In this document: one piece after another, positions 44,302-54,538 of the stretch
How the letters are laid out: each line of letters opens with the position of its first letter
Position numbering within the stretch: position 1 is the stretch's first letter
Assembly: GCF_016587355.1 (NCBI RefSeq)
Contig: NZ_BNJF01000001.1
Span: 124,001 to 188,000 of the forward strand
Length of the DNA stretch: 64,000 nt
Direction: 5' to 3'
Origin: Ktedonospora formicarum
Lineage (GTDB): Bacteria; Chloroflexota; Ktedonobacteria; Ktedonobacterales; Ktedonobacteraceae
Notes under the pieces: generated by a model
The model's input: only the letters and a program-made list of their open reading frames with translations
Told to the model about the DNA's origin: nothing
The model's database searches: none
Made by a program: the position numbers and the translations under genes

Positions 44302-44946
44302 ATGAAGCAACAATGGACCGTGGGGATTCTGCTCTTTGACCACGTAGATCTGACGGATATAACAGGTCCTTATGAAGTCTTTCATAATGCAGGGTATACA
44401 ATGCATGATCTCAAAAAAATCTTTCTAGGACAGGATGTTTCCGAGAACCACGCCTTTGCCGTCAGCACTGTTTCTCAGACTGGACAACCACTCAAAGCCA
44501 GTAATGGGCTTCGCCTTGAACCTGATTATTCATTTGAACAGTCTCCATCTTTCGATATTGTGGTCATACCTGGTGCCAGCCTTAACATCATTGCCCATGT
44601 CCTTACCCAAGACGAGATCATACGTTGGATCGCACAGTCTTCTTCCCAAAGCCAACTTATGACCTCCGTCTGTACGGGAGCATTTTTACTCGCCCAAGCA
44701 GGTCTTCACAATGGGAAGCAAGCCACTACTCATTGGGGCGCTCTCAATCTGTTTGAGCAACAGTTTCCTCAGATCCATGTCCAACATACAGGAAAGTTTG
44801 TCGATGAAGGAACCATTATTACATCAGCAGCAGTCACATCGAGCTTCAATATGGCTTTGCATGTCGTCGAGCGCCTCATAGGGGTACAGATGGCTCAGGC
44901 CGTCGCGAAGGGCATTGACTTCCAAATATCTACTACCCGCGACTAA
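44302..44946 (+). CDS. DJ-1/PfpI-family protein, isonitrile hydratase-like
   Basis: A 214-residue class I glutamine amidotransferase-like protein. The nucleophile elbow is SVCTGAFLLAQAG with Cys; the preceding IVVIPGAS and the HWGALNLF segment (His) are typical of isonitrile hydratase and related enzymes and of the sensor domain of GlxA-type regulators. No DNA-binding domain is present. ATG at 44302 is chosen because of the upstream GGGGAG. It follows tetR and an operator-like site. Confidence 0.85.
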   Translation: MKQQWTVGILLFDHVDLTDITGPYEVFHNAGYTMHDLKKIFLGQDVSENHAFAVSTVSQTGQPLKASNGLRLEPDYSFEQSPSFDIVVIPGASLNIIAHVLTQDEIIRWIAQSSSQSQLMTSVCTGAFLLAQAGLHNGKQATTHWGALNLFEQQFPQIHVQHTGKFVDEGTIITSAAVTSSFNMALHVVERLIGVQMAQAVAKGIDFQISTTRD

Positions 44947-45141
44947 ATTGCAAGAAAGGCTTTAAGGAAGGTAGCCTCTTGAAGCCTTTCTCGCTATCAG
45001 CATCCGAACCATTCCATCGAATCCAATAACGACCGTTCCGAAACCCGAGCCGGATATCCACTCACGGTCACCCAAATCATGGCATTTTCCGCAGGAAGTA
45101 ATCAGAGGATGAAACTATAGCTATCCAGGCGGCTCTTGCGT

Positions 45142-45640
45142 CTAAGGGACGAAGACGATACGTCTATTGTCGTCGTCTTTGTCGTGCCAGGCATTCTCAA
45201 CCTGGGAGAGATGCACAGTCTTCACATCAATGTGCAGTTTGCCACTGACAGCATACGCGATAAACTGGGGCATGGCTTCCATAATGCGCTCGACGGGAGC
45301 AGTTCCCGCGCCGCTACCATAGATTTCCAGCCCGGAGCTGCGTAGCACGGCGGCGGGCAAAGTAAAGTTGGCACCTGCCGTCCGCGCCAAGTTCTGGTAG
45401 AGTGCGCAATATGCGCTCGTTGCGCCCAAGCGCGATGACTTTACCCGCGCCAAGGTGCTTCGCAAACTGTGCTGCCATTTTACCGGATGTACCCGTTGCG
45501 CCAAGCACCAGCACCGTTTCGCCCGGCGTCAATTGCGCCCGCCAGCTTAACGAGAACCACGCAGACATTCTAGGATTGAACATCGCAGCGGCGGTGACAT
45601 CGTCAATACTATCAGGAAGTGGTAAACACATATGAGCTGG
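45142..45640 (-). pseudogene. Decayed zinc-type quinone oxidoreductase/alcohol dehydrogenase
   Basis: One frame reads LPLPDSIDDVTAAAMFNPRM and GETVLVLGATGTSGKMAAQF (the nucleotide-binding core); another, downstream, reads AVLRSSGLEIYGSGAGTAPV and ends GKLHIDVKTVHLSQVENAW. Together they are the middle and C-terminal parts of a quinone reductase-like MDR protein. The N-terminal third is missing and the frame is broken near 45390-45420. Non-functional. Confidence 0.7.
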
Positions 45641-45909
45641 TACAACAGCGCGAATTGCCAGGATGTCTGTGACAGGGCGAATCCAAAGGGCGTGCCACCT
45701 CCTAGCAACGAGCCAAGCATCATGAGCAGGCGTGCCTCATACCGGTCCACTATATACCCCACAGGAACACCAAGCAGCCCACAGAGCAGCAAACTTATGG
45801 AGCAAACACCCGATACGCCAGCCCGACTCCAGTGAAAAGTCTGACTCACTGGAACCACAAGCGTCCCGAAGAGACTCTGTGACCACCGGGCTCTCCACTG
45901 CTGGATCAA
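45640..45909 (-). pseudogene. Fragment of an MFS transporter
   Basis: Reads LFGTLVVPVSQTFHWSRAGV, LLLCGLLGVPVGYIVDRYEA and MLGSLLGGGTPFGFALSQTS, the first membrane helices of an MFS protein with the loop motif G-x-x-x-D-R-x. It is cut on both sides, joining the quinone reductase remnant at about 45640. Confidence 0.6.
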
Positions 45910-46171
45910 GCGCGAGCCGCAGTTCTCTAATGAGAGAGATCAGGGCGGAACCCGGTGGTCGCAATAACCTCATCAACGACCGGGAGCATTGCTTCTCCAC
46001 TCATCAGGCGAATCCCCGCCTCCGTCTGAGTCAGCTTCTGAATGGAGACATTGGTGAGGAGACGCACCTGCCCGCTTTCGACCAGATGCCGCAGACGCGC
46101 CCCAAGATATCCACGCTCAGCTAGGGCATCATTCTCGCCACCACCAAAGAGTTGACTAAAGATCTCTTGCG
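45865..46171 (-). pseudogene. Fragment of a FAD/NAD(P)-dependent oxidoreductase, frameshifted
   Basis: The minus strand from 46171 reads QEIFSQLFGGGENDALAERG, LGARLRHLVESGQVRLLTNV and DEVIATTGFRPDLS, then shifts frame and continues LIRELRLALDPAVESP. The ATTGFRPDLS motif and surroundings match flavin-dependent NAD(P)-binding oxidoreductases (CzcO/ArsO-like). Both ends are missing. Confidence 0.6.
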
Positions 46172-46503
46172 CATCTCAGGCTTGTCAATCCACATCTCAT
46201 ATGGACTCTCCTTCCTTTGGTAAATGTGTAGGAAAGTCACGAGAAATATAGGCAGCCTAACATATTTCTTTTTCAATGGCAATAAAATAAAAAGAGAAAC
46301 CTCCTGCCATCATTTGGGGACGAGGTGAAGTATGTCCCCAAAGAGGCAAATGGGAGAGATCATGGCCTTTTTCATGGAGGGCTACCAAAATGAGAAGGGA
46401 GCTTCTTTCCAAAACGAAAGAAATACCCCTGCGTTTCCTCCCGAAACACTGACGAAAACACCAGAATATTCTCTTGCTTGCTGAAAAGGAAGGAAGAAAT
46501 ACA
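46172..46503. other. Intergenic region
   Basis: About 330 bp between the decayed genes and the DUF302 gene. No structure was recognised apart from the ribosome site GGAAGGAAG at its right end. Confidence 0.4.
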
Positions 46504-47007
46504 ATGAGCCATACAACACACATTTCCATTGAGCATGTAGTCGTCGCATCAAAACGGCCATATCAGCAGGTGATTGACGCACTTGAAGCTCGCCTTGGCC
46601 CGGTGGTTAACTGGGACGAGATTTTATACCCACTGATGGACGCCAAGGTCTCCTGGGAACAACTCACCAAAGAATGTGAAGCGCATATCGGACACAGCGG
46701 GTTGACATTCTTTTATAAGGTGGGACACAGCCCTTACCTTACAGTGTTAGGGAAAAGCAGCCGAGCCACCCAATATACCATTGGCAATCCACTTCTTGCC
46801 TCGTACATGACGAGGCACACACCAGAAGCAGCCCTGTATGCCCCATTCAAACTCGTTGTGTACCAGGACGAAGAAGATAGAACCATTGTGGCATATGACA
46901 ACTTTGCTTCGTTGCTTGCCCAGTATCAAAACGAGGAGATCAACAAAACGGCGCAAGTGGTCCAGCAAAAGCTGGCAGCACTGGTGATGGAAGCGATAGG
47001 CGAGTAA
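46504..47007 (+). CDS. DUF302-family protein
   Basis: A 167-residue protein beginning MSHTTHISIEHVVVASKRPY. It has the DUF302 pattern: a first strand-helix (FDQVIDALEARLG-like), then YKVGHSPYLTVLGKSSRATQ, YTIGNPLLASYMTRHTPEAA and LYAPFKLVVYQDE. The family has an alpha/beta fold and unknown function; it often occurs with stress or lipid genes. ATG at 46504 has GGAAGGAAG upstream. No operon partners. Confidence 0.85.
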   Translation: MSHTTHISIEHVVVASKRPYQQVIDALEARLGPVVNWDEILYPLMDAKVSWEQLTKECEAHIGHSGLTFFYKVGHSPYLTVLGKSSRATQYTIGNPLLASYMTRHTPEAALYAPFKLVVYQDEEDRTIVAYDNFASLLAQYQNEEINKTAQVVQQKLAALVMEAIGE

Positions 47008-47565
47008 AGAGAGTGTGTACGTCTCATTTCATCTGCGTCAATTTATATATGTGCACTATGAAGTAAACAAATACCAAGGAGCGACGGAATTGTCTCTTCC
47101 ACTTCAAGATATATATGCTACGCTTCCACGCCTGCTGTGCCTACACCATCTCTGAGAGTTGCTCATTATCCTGAGCGGAAGGAGGTCGAGTTACTCGTGC
47201 TCTAGCACAAACAGGTTAGAAGGTTAATCATAAACGCGTCTTGCGGACCATGCAGAAGACGCCTTGTATGGTCATCTGAAAAAACGCTTTGTGGTTGCGA
47301 TGACCGATTCGCGGCAAAGATTCCCATTTTCTCCAACCTTTACATAAAACTTCTAATATTGCCAAACCGTGAGTCTGACTGCCATGGCAAAAGGAAACTT
47401 ATTCATATTTTTAAAGATGCATGCTCAATATATTTTTTTACTTCTATCAAATTCTTTTTTTATTTTATATTGCTATTCTGGTACAAAACATACGCTGTAC
47501 GTGATTTTCTTTGCCAGCGAGACGAAGTTTATTTAAAACGGTTGTTTGAGTAAAAGGAGTACGCT
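47008..47565. other. Intergenic region upstream of the S9 peptidase
   Basis: About 560 bp, AT-rich toward the right end. A small hairpin GCGTCTT/AAGACGC lies at 47236-47262. No convincing gene; a hydrophobic 64-codon frame at 47359-47553 lacks a ribosome site. Confidence 0.4.
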
Positions 47566-49392
47566 GTGATAACAACATGTTTTAATGCTGACGCACCATG
47601 GAAAATGCGTTTTCGGATACCAGTGACGTACGGACTCGAGATTGCGGCGCAGTCTCCCTCGCGAGGGCTCGTTCTTAGCAACCGCTCTGGCGTCTACCAG
47701 TTATGCGGCTGGGATGTTACCACAGGACAACTTACCCAGGTCACAGCCACACCGGAGGGGGTCTATCAACGGGGTACACTCTCCCCCAATGGAAGATTTC
47801 TCTATTACCTTGAAGACCAGAAAGGAAACGAGACAGGGCACCTTGTTCGCATACCTTTTACTGGTGGTACTCCGGAGGATATTACACCAACATTTCCACT
47901 CTATGGCTCGATAGCATTTGCGTTGAGCCGATCAGGAAATTGTCTGGGTTTCCTGACATATAACCAGGGTGGGTTTGCGCTTTATCGAATGTCTGTTGCA
48001 CCTGATGATTCCCTTGGTGCGTCTAAGAAGCTTTTTCAGTCAGAGCATCTCACAATGTCCCTTTCGCTCTCATTTAACGGCGAAATCATCACTGTAAACA
48101 CCGCAAATGAGTCTGACACTATGCATTTTCGTGTGTCTGCCTTCGATGGAGAAAGTGGAGAACTTCTCAACCAGGTTTCTGACGAACGGGCGAGTATCGA
48201 AGGCGTAAAATTCTCTCCACTTCCCAGAGACACACGTCTGCTAGCAACATCAGATGTCAGTGGGGTAAAACGCCCTTTCATATGGGATATCAGGAGCGGA
48301 GAGCGCATAGACCTGGCACTAGACGAACTTGAAGGTGAGGTAGAGCCCGTTGACTGGTCGCCGGATGGGAAACGTCTCCTTCTCCGTCATTTTTCCGCAG
48401 CCAGACAGCGTCTCTATCTTTATGATCTCGACCAGAGGCAGGCAAGACCTCTTCACCATCCAGATGGTCTTTCGCTCTACGAGTATTTCAGCCCTGATGG
48501 AAATATCTATGCCCATCTGGAGAGCGCAACGAGACCGATGCAACTCTTATGCCTTGATGGAGAGACTGGTAAACAGAAGCGCGTTGTATTCCCTACTGAT
48601 GATGTACCACCAAGCCGCCCTTGGAAGTCTATTGCGTACCCCTCCTCAGATGGTCAAATGGTTCAGGGCTGGCTCGCTTTGCCTGAAGGGAGTGAGCCAT
48701 TCCCTACGATCTTAGAAATGCATGGTGGGCCTGATGCGGTTATGACAGAATGCTTTTCTCCCAGGGCTCAGTGCTGGCTGGATGCAGGTTTTGCATTCCT
48801 CTCGATTAACTATCGAGGATCACTCACCTTTGGGCGCGCATTCCAGGAGCAAATTCGCGGTCAGCTAGGCAAGTGGGAGGTTGAAGATATGGTCGCGGCT
48901 CGCCAGTGGCTGATTCATCAAAGAATTGCCCGCCCTGATCAAGTCTTCCTCACTGGCTGGTCATACGGTGGCTATCTCACACTCATGGGTCTAGGGAAAC
49001 GGGCAGATCTCTGGGCTGGTGGAATGGCAGGCGCAACCTTTGGAGACTTTTTCATCGCCTATGAGGACGAATCAGAACAACTCAAAGCCTATGATCGTGG
49101 ACTGATGGGTGGCACACCTCAGGAAAAGCCTGAAGCGTACCATGAAAGTTCAGCCATGACCTATCTGGAACACATACAGGCTCCTCTGCTCATAATACAA
49201 GGGCATAATGATACACGTTGTCCCCCTCGGTCCATTCAAGTCTACGAAAAACGCGCACGAGAATTGGGTAAGAACATCGAGGTGATCTGGTTTGATGCTG
49301 GCCATGGCACACATGACACAAACGAACAAATTTCTCACCAAGAGCGCATGTTGCATTTCGCCTGGAAAATTGTTTCTGAGAGCAGAACTTGA
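47566..49392 (+). CDS. S9-family (prolyl oligopeptidase-like) peptidase
   Basis: A 608-residue serine peptidase. Residues about 30-340 form a beta-propeller (repeated SPNGRFLYYLEDQ, SPDGKRLLLRHF, SPDGNIYAHLE), residues 350-608 the alpha/beta hydrolase domain with catalytic Ser in TGWSYGGYL, Asp in GHNDTRCP and His in DAGHGTHD. No signal peptide, so probably cytosolic, trimming small peptides. The start is GTG 47566 with AAAGGAG 7 nt upstream. Acylaminoacyl-peptidase-like activity is possible. Confidence 0.93.
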   Translation: MITTCFNADAPWKMRFRIPVTYGLEIAAQSPSRGLVLSNRSGVYQLCGWDVTTGQLTQVTATPEGVYQRGTLSPNGRFLYYLEDQKGNETGHLVRIPFTGGTPEDITPTFPLYGSIAFALSRSGNCLGFLTYNQGGFALYRMSVAPDDSLGASKKLFQSEHLTMSLSLSFNGEIITVNTANESDTMHFRVSAFDGESGELLNQVSDERASIEGVKFSPLPRDTRLLATSDVSGVKRPFIWDIRSGERIDLALDELEGEVEPVDWSPDGKRLLLRHFSAARQRLYLYDLDQRQARPLHHPDGLSLYEYFSPDGNIYAHLESATRPMQLLCLDGETGKQKRVVFPTDDVPPSRPWKSIAYPSSDGQMVQGWLALPEGSEPFPTILEMHGGPDAVMTECFSPRAQCWLDAGFAFLSINYRGSLTFGRAFQEQIRGQLGKWEVEDMVAARQWLIHQRIARPDQVFLTGWSYGGYLTLMGLGKRADLWAGGMAGATFGDFFIAYEDESEQLKAYDRGLMGGTPQEKPEAYHESSAMTYLEHIQAPLLIIQGHNDTRCPPRSIQVYEKRARELGKNIEVIWFDAGHGTHDTNEQISHQERMLHFAWKIVSESRT

Positions 49393-49761
49393 CTGTACCT
49401 GTAGTGTTATGGTATTAACAGGGCTTCTAGCTAACGCGAGGGGCAAATTATTTTAAACGACCAAGTGTTCACATTGAAGGTATTGAAGCGCTTTTATAGC
49501 CAACTCATCTTGGAGAAGAGCATGCAAAAAAGCCTGGTATCAGCTTCCGTCCACCAACACCATCAGGTAATTGATGCCCAACGGGAGCAGATACCAGAGC
49601 TTTCGGTACAGTAACTCTGCTAAAGGCTAGGGATCTATCGGTGCTGGTACTACGAACAAAAGCAGCAGCAAGCCCGATATAAAGCGCAAAATGTCAGAAT
49701 TTTACCAGGCGACGGAACAGGTTATGTAAGCTCAAACTGTAAGAGCGCCCATTGATTTTGT
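49393..49761. other. Intergenic region with possible IS3-type transposase remnant
   Basis: About 370 bp. At about 49606-49720 the plus strand, with stops, reads RLGIYRCWYYEQKQQQARYK, reminiscent of the start of an IS3-family OrfB (C-x-x-LG-I-x-R-x-W-Y-Y). No terminal repeats were found. It may be a trace of an old insertion sequence. Confidence 0.3.
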
Positions 49762-50934
49762 CTAGAATGCGACTGGCAGGCTTGTAAGGCCGTGCAGCAT
49801 GGGATTATTGTTCCAGGTGAGTTGGTTGGGCTCAACGGCCAGGCGCAGATTGGGCAGACGTTGAAGCAGTGTACCGAAGGCAATCTGTCCTTCCAGGCGC
49901 GCCAGGGGCGCACCTAAGCAAAAATGAATACCTTTGCCAAAGGCCAGGTGCTGGTTCTCCTGGCGAGTGATGTCCAATTTGGCAGGATCGGAGAACTGTT
50001 GTGCGTCAGTGTTCGCGGAGATCAAAGCCGCCACCACCTGTTCTCCCTTGCGGATTACCTTTCCATGCAATGAGATATCTTCGCTGGCCCAACGCTCATC
50101 GGAGAGACTGACCGGAGCAGTGTAGCGCAATAGCTCCTCAACTGCTGTTGGTAGCAAAGAAGAATCGGCACGGAGCAGATTCATCTGATCAGGGTGTTGC
50201 AGGAGGGCCAGTGTGCCATTGCCAAGCAGATTGACCGTCGTCTCATGCCCGGCGACAATGAGTAGGAAGACCATCGATACTAGTTCATTCTCGCTCAGCC
50301 GATCCTCGTTCTCTCTTACCTGCACCAGGCCACTTACCAGATCGTTCCCTGGATTCGCGCGCTTAGAGGCCAGAAGAGACTGAATATATTGGAGGAAAGC
50401 CGCTAGTGCGGCCTGCGTATCTTCCTCATGATTGATGATAGTCTGGGTCCAGGTGCGAAACGAAGCCCGATCTGCAACAGGAATACCTAGCATTTCAGAG
50501 ATGACCGTGATGGGCAGTGGATAGGCAAATTCAGTAACCACATCCATGCTCCCCCGCTCCTGTACCGCGTCCAACAATTCATTAGCGATCTGCTGGATAC
50601 GTGGGCGCAACTGCTCGATCATGCGAGGGGTGAAGGCCTTAGAAACGAGGCGGCGCAGACGTGAATGGTCGGGCGGATCGACAGTGAGCATATTCTGGAA
50701 GATGCTGGCGAATATTGGATCCTGCTCATACTGCTGCGGTGAGAGTTTGCGCCTGTCTTTGGTAAAGCGTGGGTCCCGCAGAACAAACAGCGCATCCTCA
50801 TAGGTCGTGGTAAGCCAGAAATTTAAATCCTCCACATAGTGGAGTGGTTCCATAGAACGTAATTGCGCATAGAAGACATGGAGATCTCGCTTTGTTTCCT
50901 GTGACTGAAATTCTTGTAAGCGTATTTGAGACAT
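49762..50934 (-). CDS. Cytochrome P450
   Basis: A 390-residue soluble bacterial P450. I-helix AGHETTVNL, K-helix ExxR in VEELLRYTAPV...ER, and haem loop FGKGIHFCLGAPLARLE with the Cys ligand are intact. It resembles CYP107-type enzymes of secondary metabolism; the substrate is unknown, and it needs separate ferredoxin and reductase, not encoded nearby. GGAAGGAG precedes the ATG. It lies 130 bp downstream of the LuxR gene on the same strand and may be its target. Confidence 0.94.
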   Translation of the reverse strand: MSQIRLQEFQSQETKRDLHVFYAQLRSMEPLHYVEDLNFWLTTTYEDALFVLRDPRFTKDRRKLSPQQYEQDPIFASIFQNMLTVDPPDHSRLRRLVSKAFTPRMIEQLRPRIQQIANELLDAVQERGSMDVVTEFAYPLPITVISEMLGIPVADRASFRTWTQTIINHEEDTQAALAAFLQYIQSLLASKRANPGNDLVSGLVQVRENEDRLSENELVSMVFLLIVAGHETTVNLLGNGTLALLQHPDQMNLLRADSSLLPTAVEELLRYTAPVSLSDERWASEDISLHGKVIRKGEQVVAALISANTDAQQFSDPAKLDITRQENQHLAFGKGIHFCLGAPLARLEGQIAFGTLLQRLPNLRLAVEPNQLTWNNNPMLHGLTSLPVAF

Positions 50935-51064
50935 CTGGAACTCCTTCCGAGAAGTTGGCTTTGTGAATTAAAGTGTTTTATCGTTGTCGTTACGTAGCAT
51001 AGCGTATCGAGAGACGATAACCATGCCCCTTTGGGAGCATTCTCAGGGAGTATTCTGGCTCTCC

Positions 51065-54000
51065 TCACAACAGATGGAGTTCGCGGGCACGGGCAACTGC
51101 CTGGGTACGATTCGTTACAGCAAGCTTTGCCAGGATATGTTTCACGTGGCGTTTGGCCGTATTGAGGCTAATCACCAGGCGGTCAGCGATCTGTTGATTG
51201 GACGCACCAACAGCCAGAAGTGGCAGTACTTCCAATTCACGGGCGCTCAAAGGTTCAATGAGCGCTTGCCATACTTCAGGTCCCGTTGGGGCATGTGCGA
51301 TCTGGCGCGGGCAGGAGATAGCGGATTGAAGTTTCTGTATATAATCAGGTGAAGCTGTGGTATACGCGGAAACCTGCGCGAGCAGGTTTGCCATTGGATA
51401 GCCTTCATCGGCAAACAGGCGTATATAGCCCTCCGCTTCCGCCTGCACCAGAACAGGACCAAGCGTAATAAGCGCCTGGCTGGTTTTGCCCTGTGCTTGC
51501 AGAGCGAGCGCTGTGAGCATCTGAATCTCAAGCAACCAGCCATGAAAACCCAGGCGCAACACACCATCTCGCCAGCAGTCAAGCAGAATCAGGGCCTGCG
51601 AGAGCGCCATTCCTGAGTTTTGTATGCGTCCACGCGCGATCAAGATACGCGCAAGCGTGAGGTATGCCAATACATGTCGGCTCTCTAGAGGCGTGATGGG
51701 AGCATCGTCATAGCGTATCTTCCAGGTGCCTATCCAATGCTCAGCCTCCTCTATCTGATCACATGCAAGTGCGAGACGCGCGGCGAATGTAGGTATGTCT
51801 ATCGGAGTCTGCCCCTTGCCTTGGGAGGATTCTTCACCTATCTCTGGCCGCTTGTACACCAGTTCAAGAAAATGTCTGGCGGACTGTGACTGCCCCTGAG
51901 CCAGTTCAATGCGCGCCTGCATCCAGAGACCGAAGGTCACCAGGGGACTCTGGCCCGGAGGCGGTATAATCTCCAGTATCGCGCGAGGAAGGGCCTCAAT
52001 GACCCGTTGTAGCTCGCTCGCGGCTTCTGGCAAACGGTTCCACTCGTACAGCAAGCAGGCTCTACGCATGAGGGTGAAGCTTGCCAGGAGCAAAGGCATA
52101 GACGGAAGATCCTGCCTCGCTCCAAAAGCCTGGGAAATACCATCATAGAGTGTTTCGGCCTTGCGTAACTGCCCCTGAGCTTTACGTAGTTCGCCGAGCA
52201 AAAATGTTGCCGCCATGTGTATGAGTGAGAGCGATTCCGCTGGTTGCGAGACACTGAGATCAAGCAATATATGTTCGGCTGTCGCCAGATCTCCCCGTGC
52301 GCCATAGGTAAGACTGAGAAGGATCAAGAGAAAGCGCCTGAGTAGCAGGCTCAAGTCCGTTTCATGTGGTGTCAAGTTGCGCAGTGCCTCACGCACAAGG
52401 TTAAATGCTTGTAAAGGATTGTTTTGTGACAATGCAGTAAGCGCACGGAAAAGAGTGAGGACGCTCCGTGGTTCTGCCCAGGAAACAGTTTTGCTCTGTT
52501 GCTGCTCCTGAACATACTGCTCCATGCGTTGGAGCGCTCGTTCCGTATTTTCGGGCGAGCGTTTGCCTAATGCACGAAGCCAGGGCATTGTGATATAGAG
52601 TTGGGGCGATGTAGCAATCAGATCTGGCGGTAGCTGGCTTAACCAGTACTTGAGCCGTTCGATACGTCCTTGCTCTACCATATGAGGTAAAATTCGCGCG
52701 ACCAGACGTGCAGCACGAGGAAGATCATCAGCCCAAAACGCGTAATCGCACGCCTCTTCTATATTATTTTGCATCTCATGCCAATCGCTGGCACGTTGAT
52801 AGAGTTGTGGAATCAACTCCGGTTCGAGCTTTTGAAGTTGAGTGCGCAAGGCATTGGCAAAAAGAGGATGGTAACGATACCAGGTCTCCGTATCATCCAG
52901 AGCACTTATAAAGAGGTTTGCTCGCAGGAGTGCTTCCAGTCGAATTTGACTGCCAGGTAGTTCCGTAACCGCATCACAGAGTGATCCCGTCATTCGATCT
53001 AGAATGGAGCTCATGAGCAGAAATCGTTGTGTCTCAGGCGTCTGCTGTGTCAGAATTTCCTCGCTCACATAGTCTAGAAAAAAGCGATGTGTGCCGCGAA
53101 ATGTTTGTAAGAAGTTCGTCGCATCAGATTGTCCGCGCAGCGCAAGCGATAGCAACTGCACACCAGCAATCCAGCCCTCGGTGTGTTGTTCCAGTAAGCT
53201 CGTTGCCTCGCTAGAGAGCGCGAGTCCCATGGTCTGTACGAGAGCTTCAACCTCACCTGAGGCAAAGCGCAACGCTTCCGTGCGTACTTCGCATAACTCA
53301 CTCCGCGCCCGTAGACGTGCCAGGGGCAAAGGCGGGTCAACACGCGTTCCGATGACAAGACGTAAATGAGTAGGAAGATGATCAAGCAAAAAAGACAGAA
53401 GGGCATGAATGGCGTTCGCTGTCAGCACATGGTAGTCGTCGAGAATCAAGATAGAATCTTGCTTCAGCAGACCTGTTAAATCGTTGAGAATAAGGGTGAG
53501 CACGCGCTTGATATCCCGAGCATCCGTGCATTGATAATCTTGTATCGCGCTCTCAACGCGGGTATCCAGGCTTGCCAGAGCGGCCTTCAGATAGGAAAAG
53601 AATACCAACGGATCGTTATCCGTTGGTTCAAGTGTGATCCAGGCCAGCGGGAGAGGAGTGGTAGAGGCCCATTCCGCCAGAAGGGTTGTCTTGCCGGAGC
53701 CTGCGGGGGCAGAGACAAGCGTCAATGACTTCTGTATACCTTGCAGTAGAAGTGTGAGAAGACGCGGACGCGAGACATGCTGCATCGGCAGGCGCGGAAT
53801 ATGTAGCCTGGTTGCAAGAAGCAGTTGAGCAGAGGGCGAAGAATTGGGCAAGGATGTGGCTTGTATTTTCTTTGCGCCCATCTGGGAGCAGACCTCTACA
53901 TCAGCAAGAGGGTCTGATCCAGAGAACACTTCGTCATCATTGAGGGCGGCAGTTATCATCTCTAAACGCGAAAGTGTCAGGTCCGTGCTGCGAGCAAGGT

Positions 54001-54256
54001 AGCGCTTGACCATACGCCGCTCCTTGCGTCGATAGGCATACCAGTAAGTTCCTCCTCTCTGCACTGCCTCCTTCCGGACCGTACAACTGCCGCCATAGCG
54101 ACCCTGAAAGGAGAAAGAGGAGATACTCTCAAGCCAGGCAAACCAGGGCGAACCGATTGGCTCAATTGGTGGAATGATCGGCGCTCCATCGTGAAGGATA
54201 ACATATTTCTGGCTCGGCGCGAACCATTGTAACTGGAAAGATATGCGTCTCGGCAT
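51065..54256 (-). CDS. MalT-like LuxR-family transcriptional regulator
   Basis: A 1063-residue STAND-type regulator. N-terminal about 100 residues hold GGTYWYAYRRKERRMVKRYL, a segment seen in front of many Ktedonobacterial regulators of this class. The ATPase follows with Walker A SAPAGSGKTTLLAEWA and Walker B SILILDDYH, then a winged helix and TPR-like helical repeats (about 430-990). The C-terminal LuxR HTH is LSARELEVLPLLAVGASNQQ to NTAKRHVKHILAKL. It should bind ATP and an inducer and oligomerise to activate transcription. ATG at 54256 has GAGGAG upstream; the longer start at 54283 is less likely. It is upstream of the P450. Confidence 0.92.
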   Translation of the reverse strand: MPRRISFQLQWFAPSQKYVILHDGAPIIPPIEPIGSPWFAWLESISSFSFQGRYGGSCTVRKEAVQRGGTYWYAYRRKERRMVKRYLARSTDLTLSRLEMITAALNDDEVFSGSDPLADVEVCSQMGAKKIQATSLPNSSPSAQLLLATRLHIPRLPMQHVSRPRLLTLLLQGIQKSLTLVSAPAGSGKTTLLAEWASTTPLPLAWITLEPTDNDPLVFFSYLKAALASLDTRVESAIQDYQCTDARDIKRVLTLILNDLTGLLKQDSILILDDYHVLTANAIHALLSFLLDHLPTHLRLVIGTRVDPPLPLARLRARSELCEVRTEALRFASGEVEALVQTMGLALSSEATSLLEQHTEGWIAGVQLLSLALRGQSDATNFLQTFRGTHRFFLDYVSEEILTQQTPETQRFLLMSSILDRMTGSLCDAVTELPGSQIRLEALLRANLFISALDDTETWYRYHPLFANALRTQLQKLEPELIPQLYQRASDWHEMQNNIEEACDYAFWADDLPRAARLVARILPHMVEQGRIERLKYWLSQLPPDLIATSPQLYITMPWLRALGKRSPENTERALQRMEQYVQEQQQSKTVSWAEPRSVLTLFRALTALSQNNPLQAFNLVREALRNLTPHETDLSLLLRRFLLILLSLTYGARGDLATAEHILLDLSVSQPAESLSLIHMAATFLLGELRKAQGQLRKAETLYDGISQAFGARQDLPSMPLLLASFTLMRRACLLYEWNRLPEAASELQRVIEALPRAILEIIPPPGQSPLVTFGLWMQARIELAQGQSQSARHFLELVYKRPEIGEESSQGKGQTPIDIPTFAARLALACDQIEEAEHWIGTWKIRYDDAPITPLESRHVLAYLTLARILIARGRIQNSGMALSQALILLDCWRDGVLRLGFHGWLLEIQMLTALALQAQGKTSQALITLGPVLVQAEAEGYIRLFADEGYPMANLLAQVSAYTTASPDYIQKLQSAISCPRQIAHAPTGPEVWQALIEPLSARELEVLPLLAVGASNQQIADRLVISLNTAKRHVKHILAKLAVTNRTQAVARARELHLL

Positions 54257-54538
54257 CGTCTCCTCGCAAAAAACAGCGTGCAATTATGCTACCTAACACC
54301 ATAGCATCTGTTGAGTACTACGTTTGCTTTGATGCTGAGTTGTATTCAGGAAGAAGCGCGTTATATAGCAAAATGCAAAATTTGTGGCTCCCATACGCAC
54401 AAACAACAGTCGAGCAGCATCACACGATAGGCAATCTTTGGCACCTTTCCCCCGATGTTTATGCTCACTGCACGGGGGAAGCCGTGCATGGGCATTGCCC
54501 TGGTTCTCCATGCCGAGGAGTAAGGCTAAACCATTCTG
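54257..54538. other. Intergenic region
   Basis: About 280 bp between the LuxR and Rrf2 genes. A small hairpin TGCACGG/CCGTGCA occurs near 54473-54492. No gene seen. Confidence 0.4.

Noticed and set aside
47359..47553. Hydrophobic 64-codon frame before the S9 peptidase
   Set aside because: AT-rich with low-complexity Phe/Ile runs and no ribosome site; likely chance.
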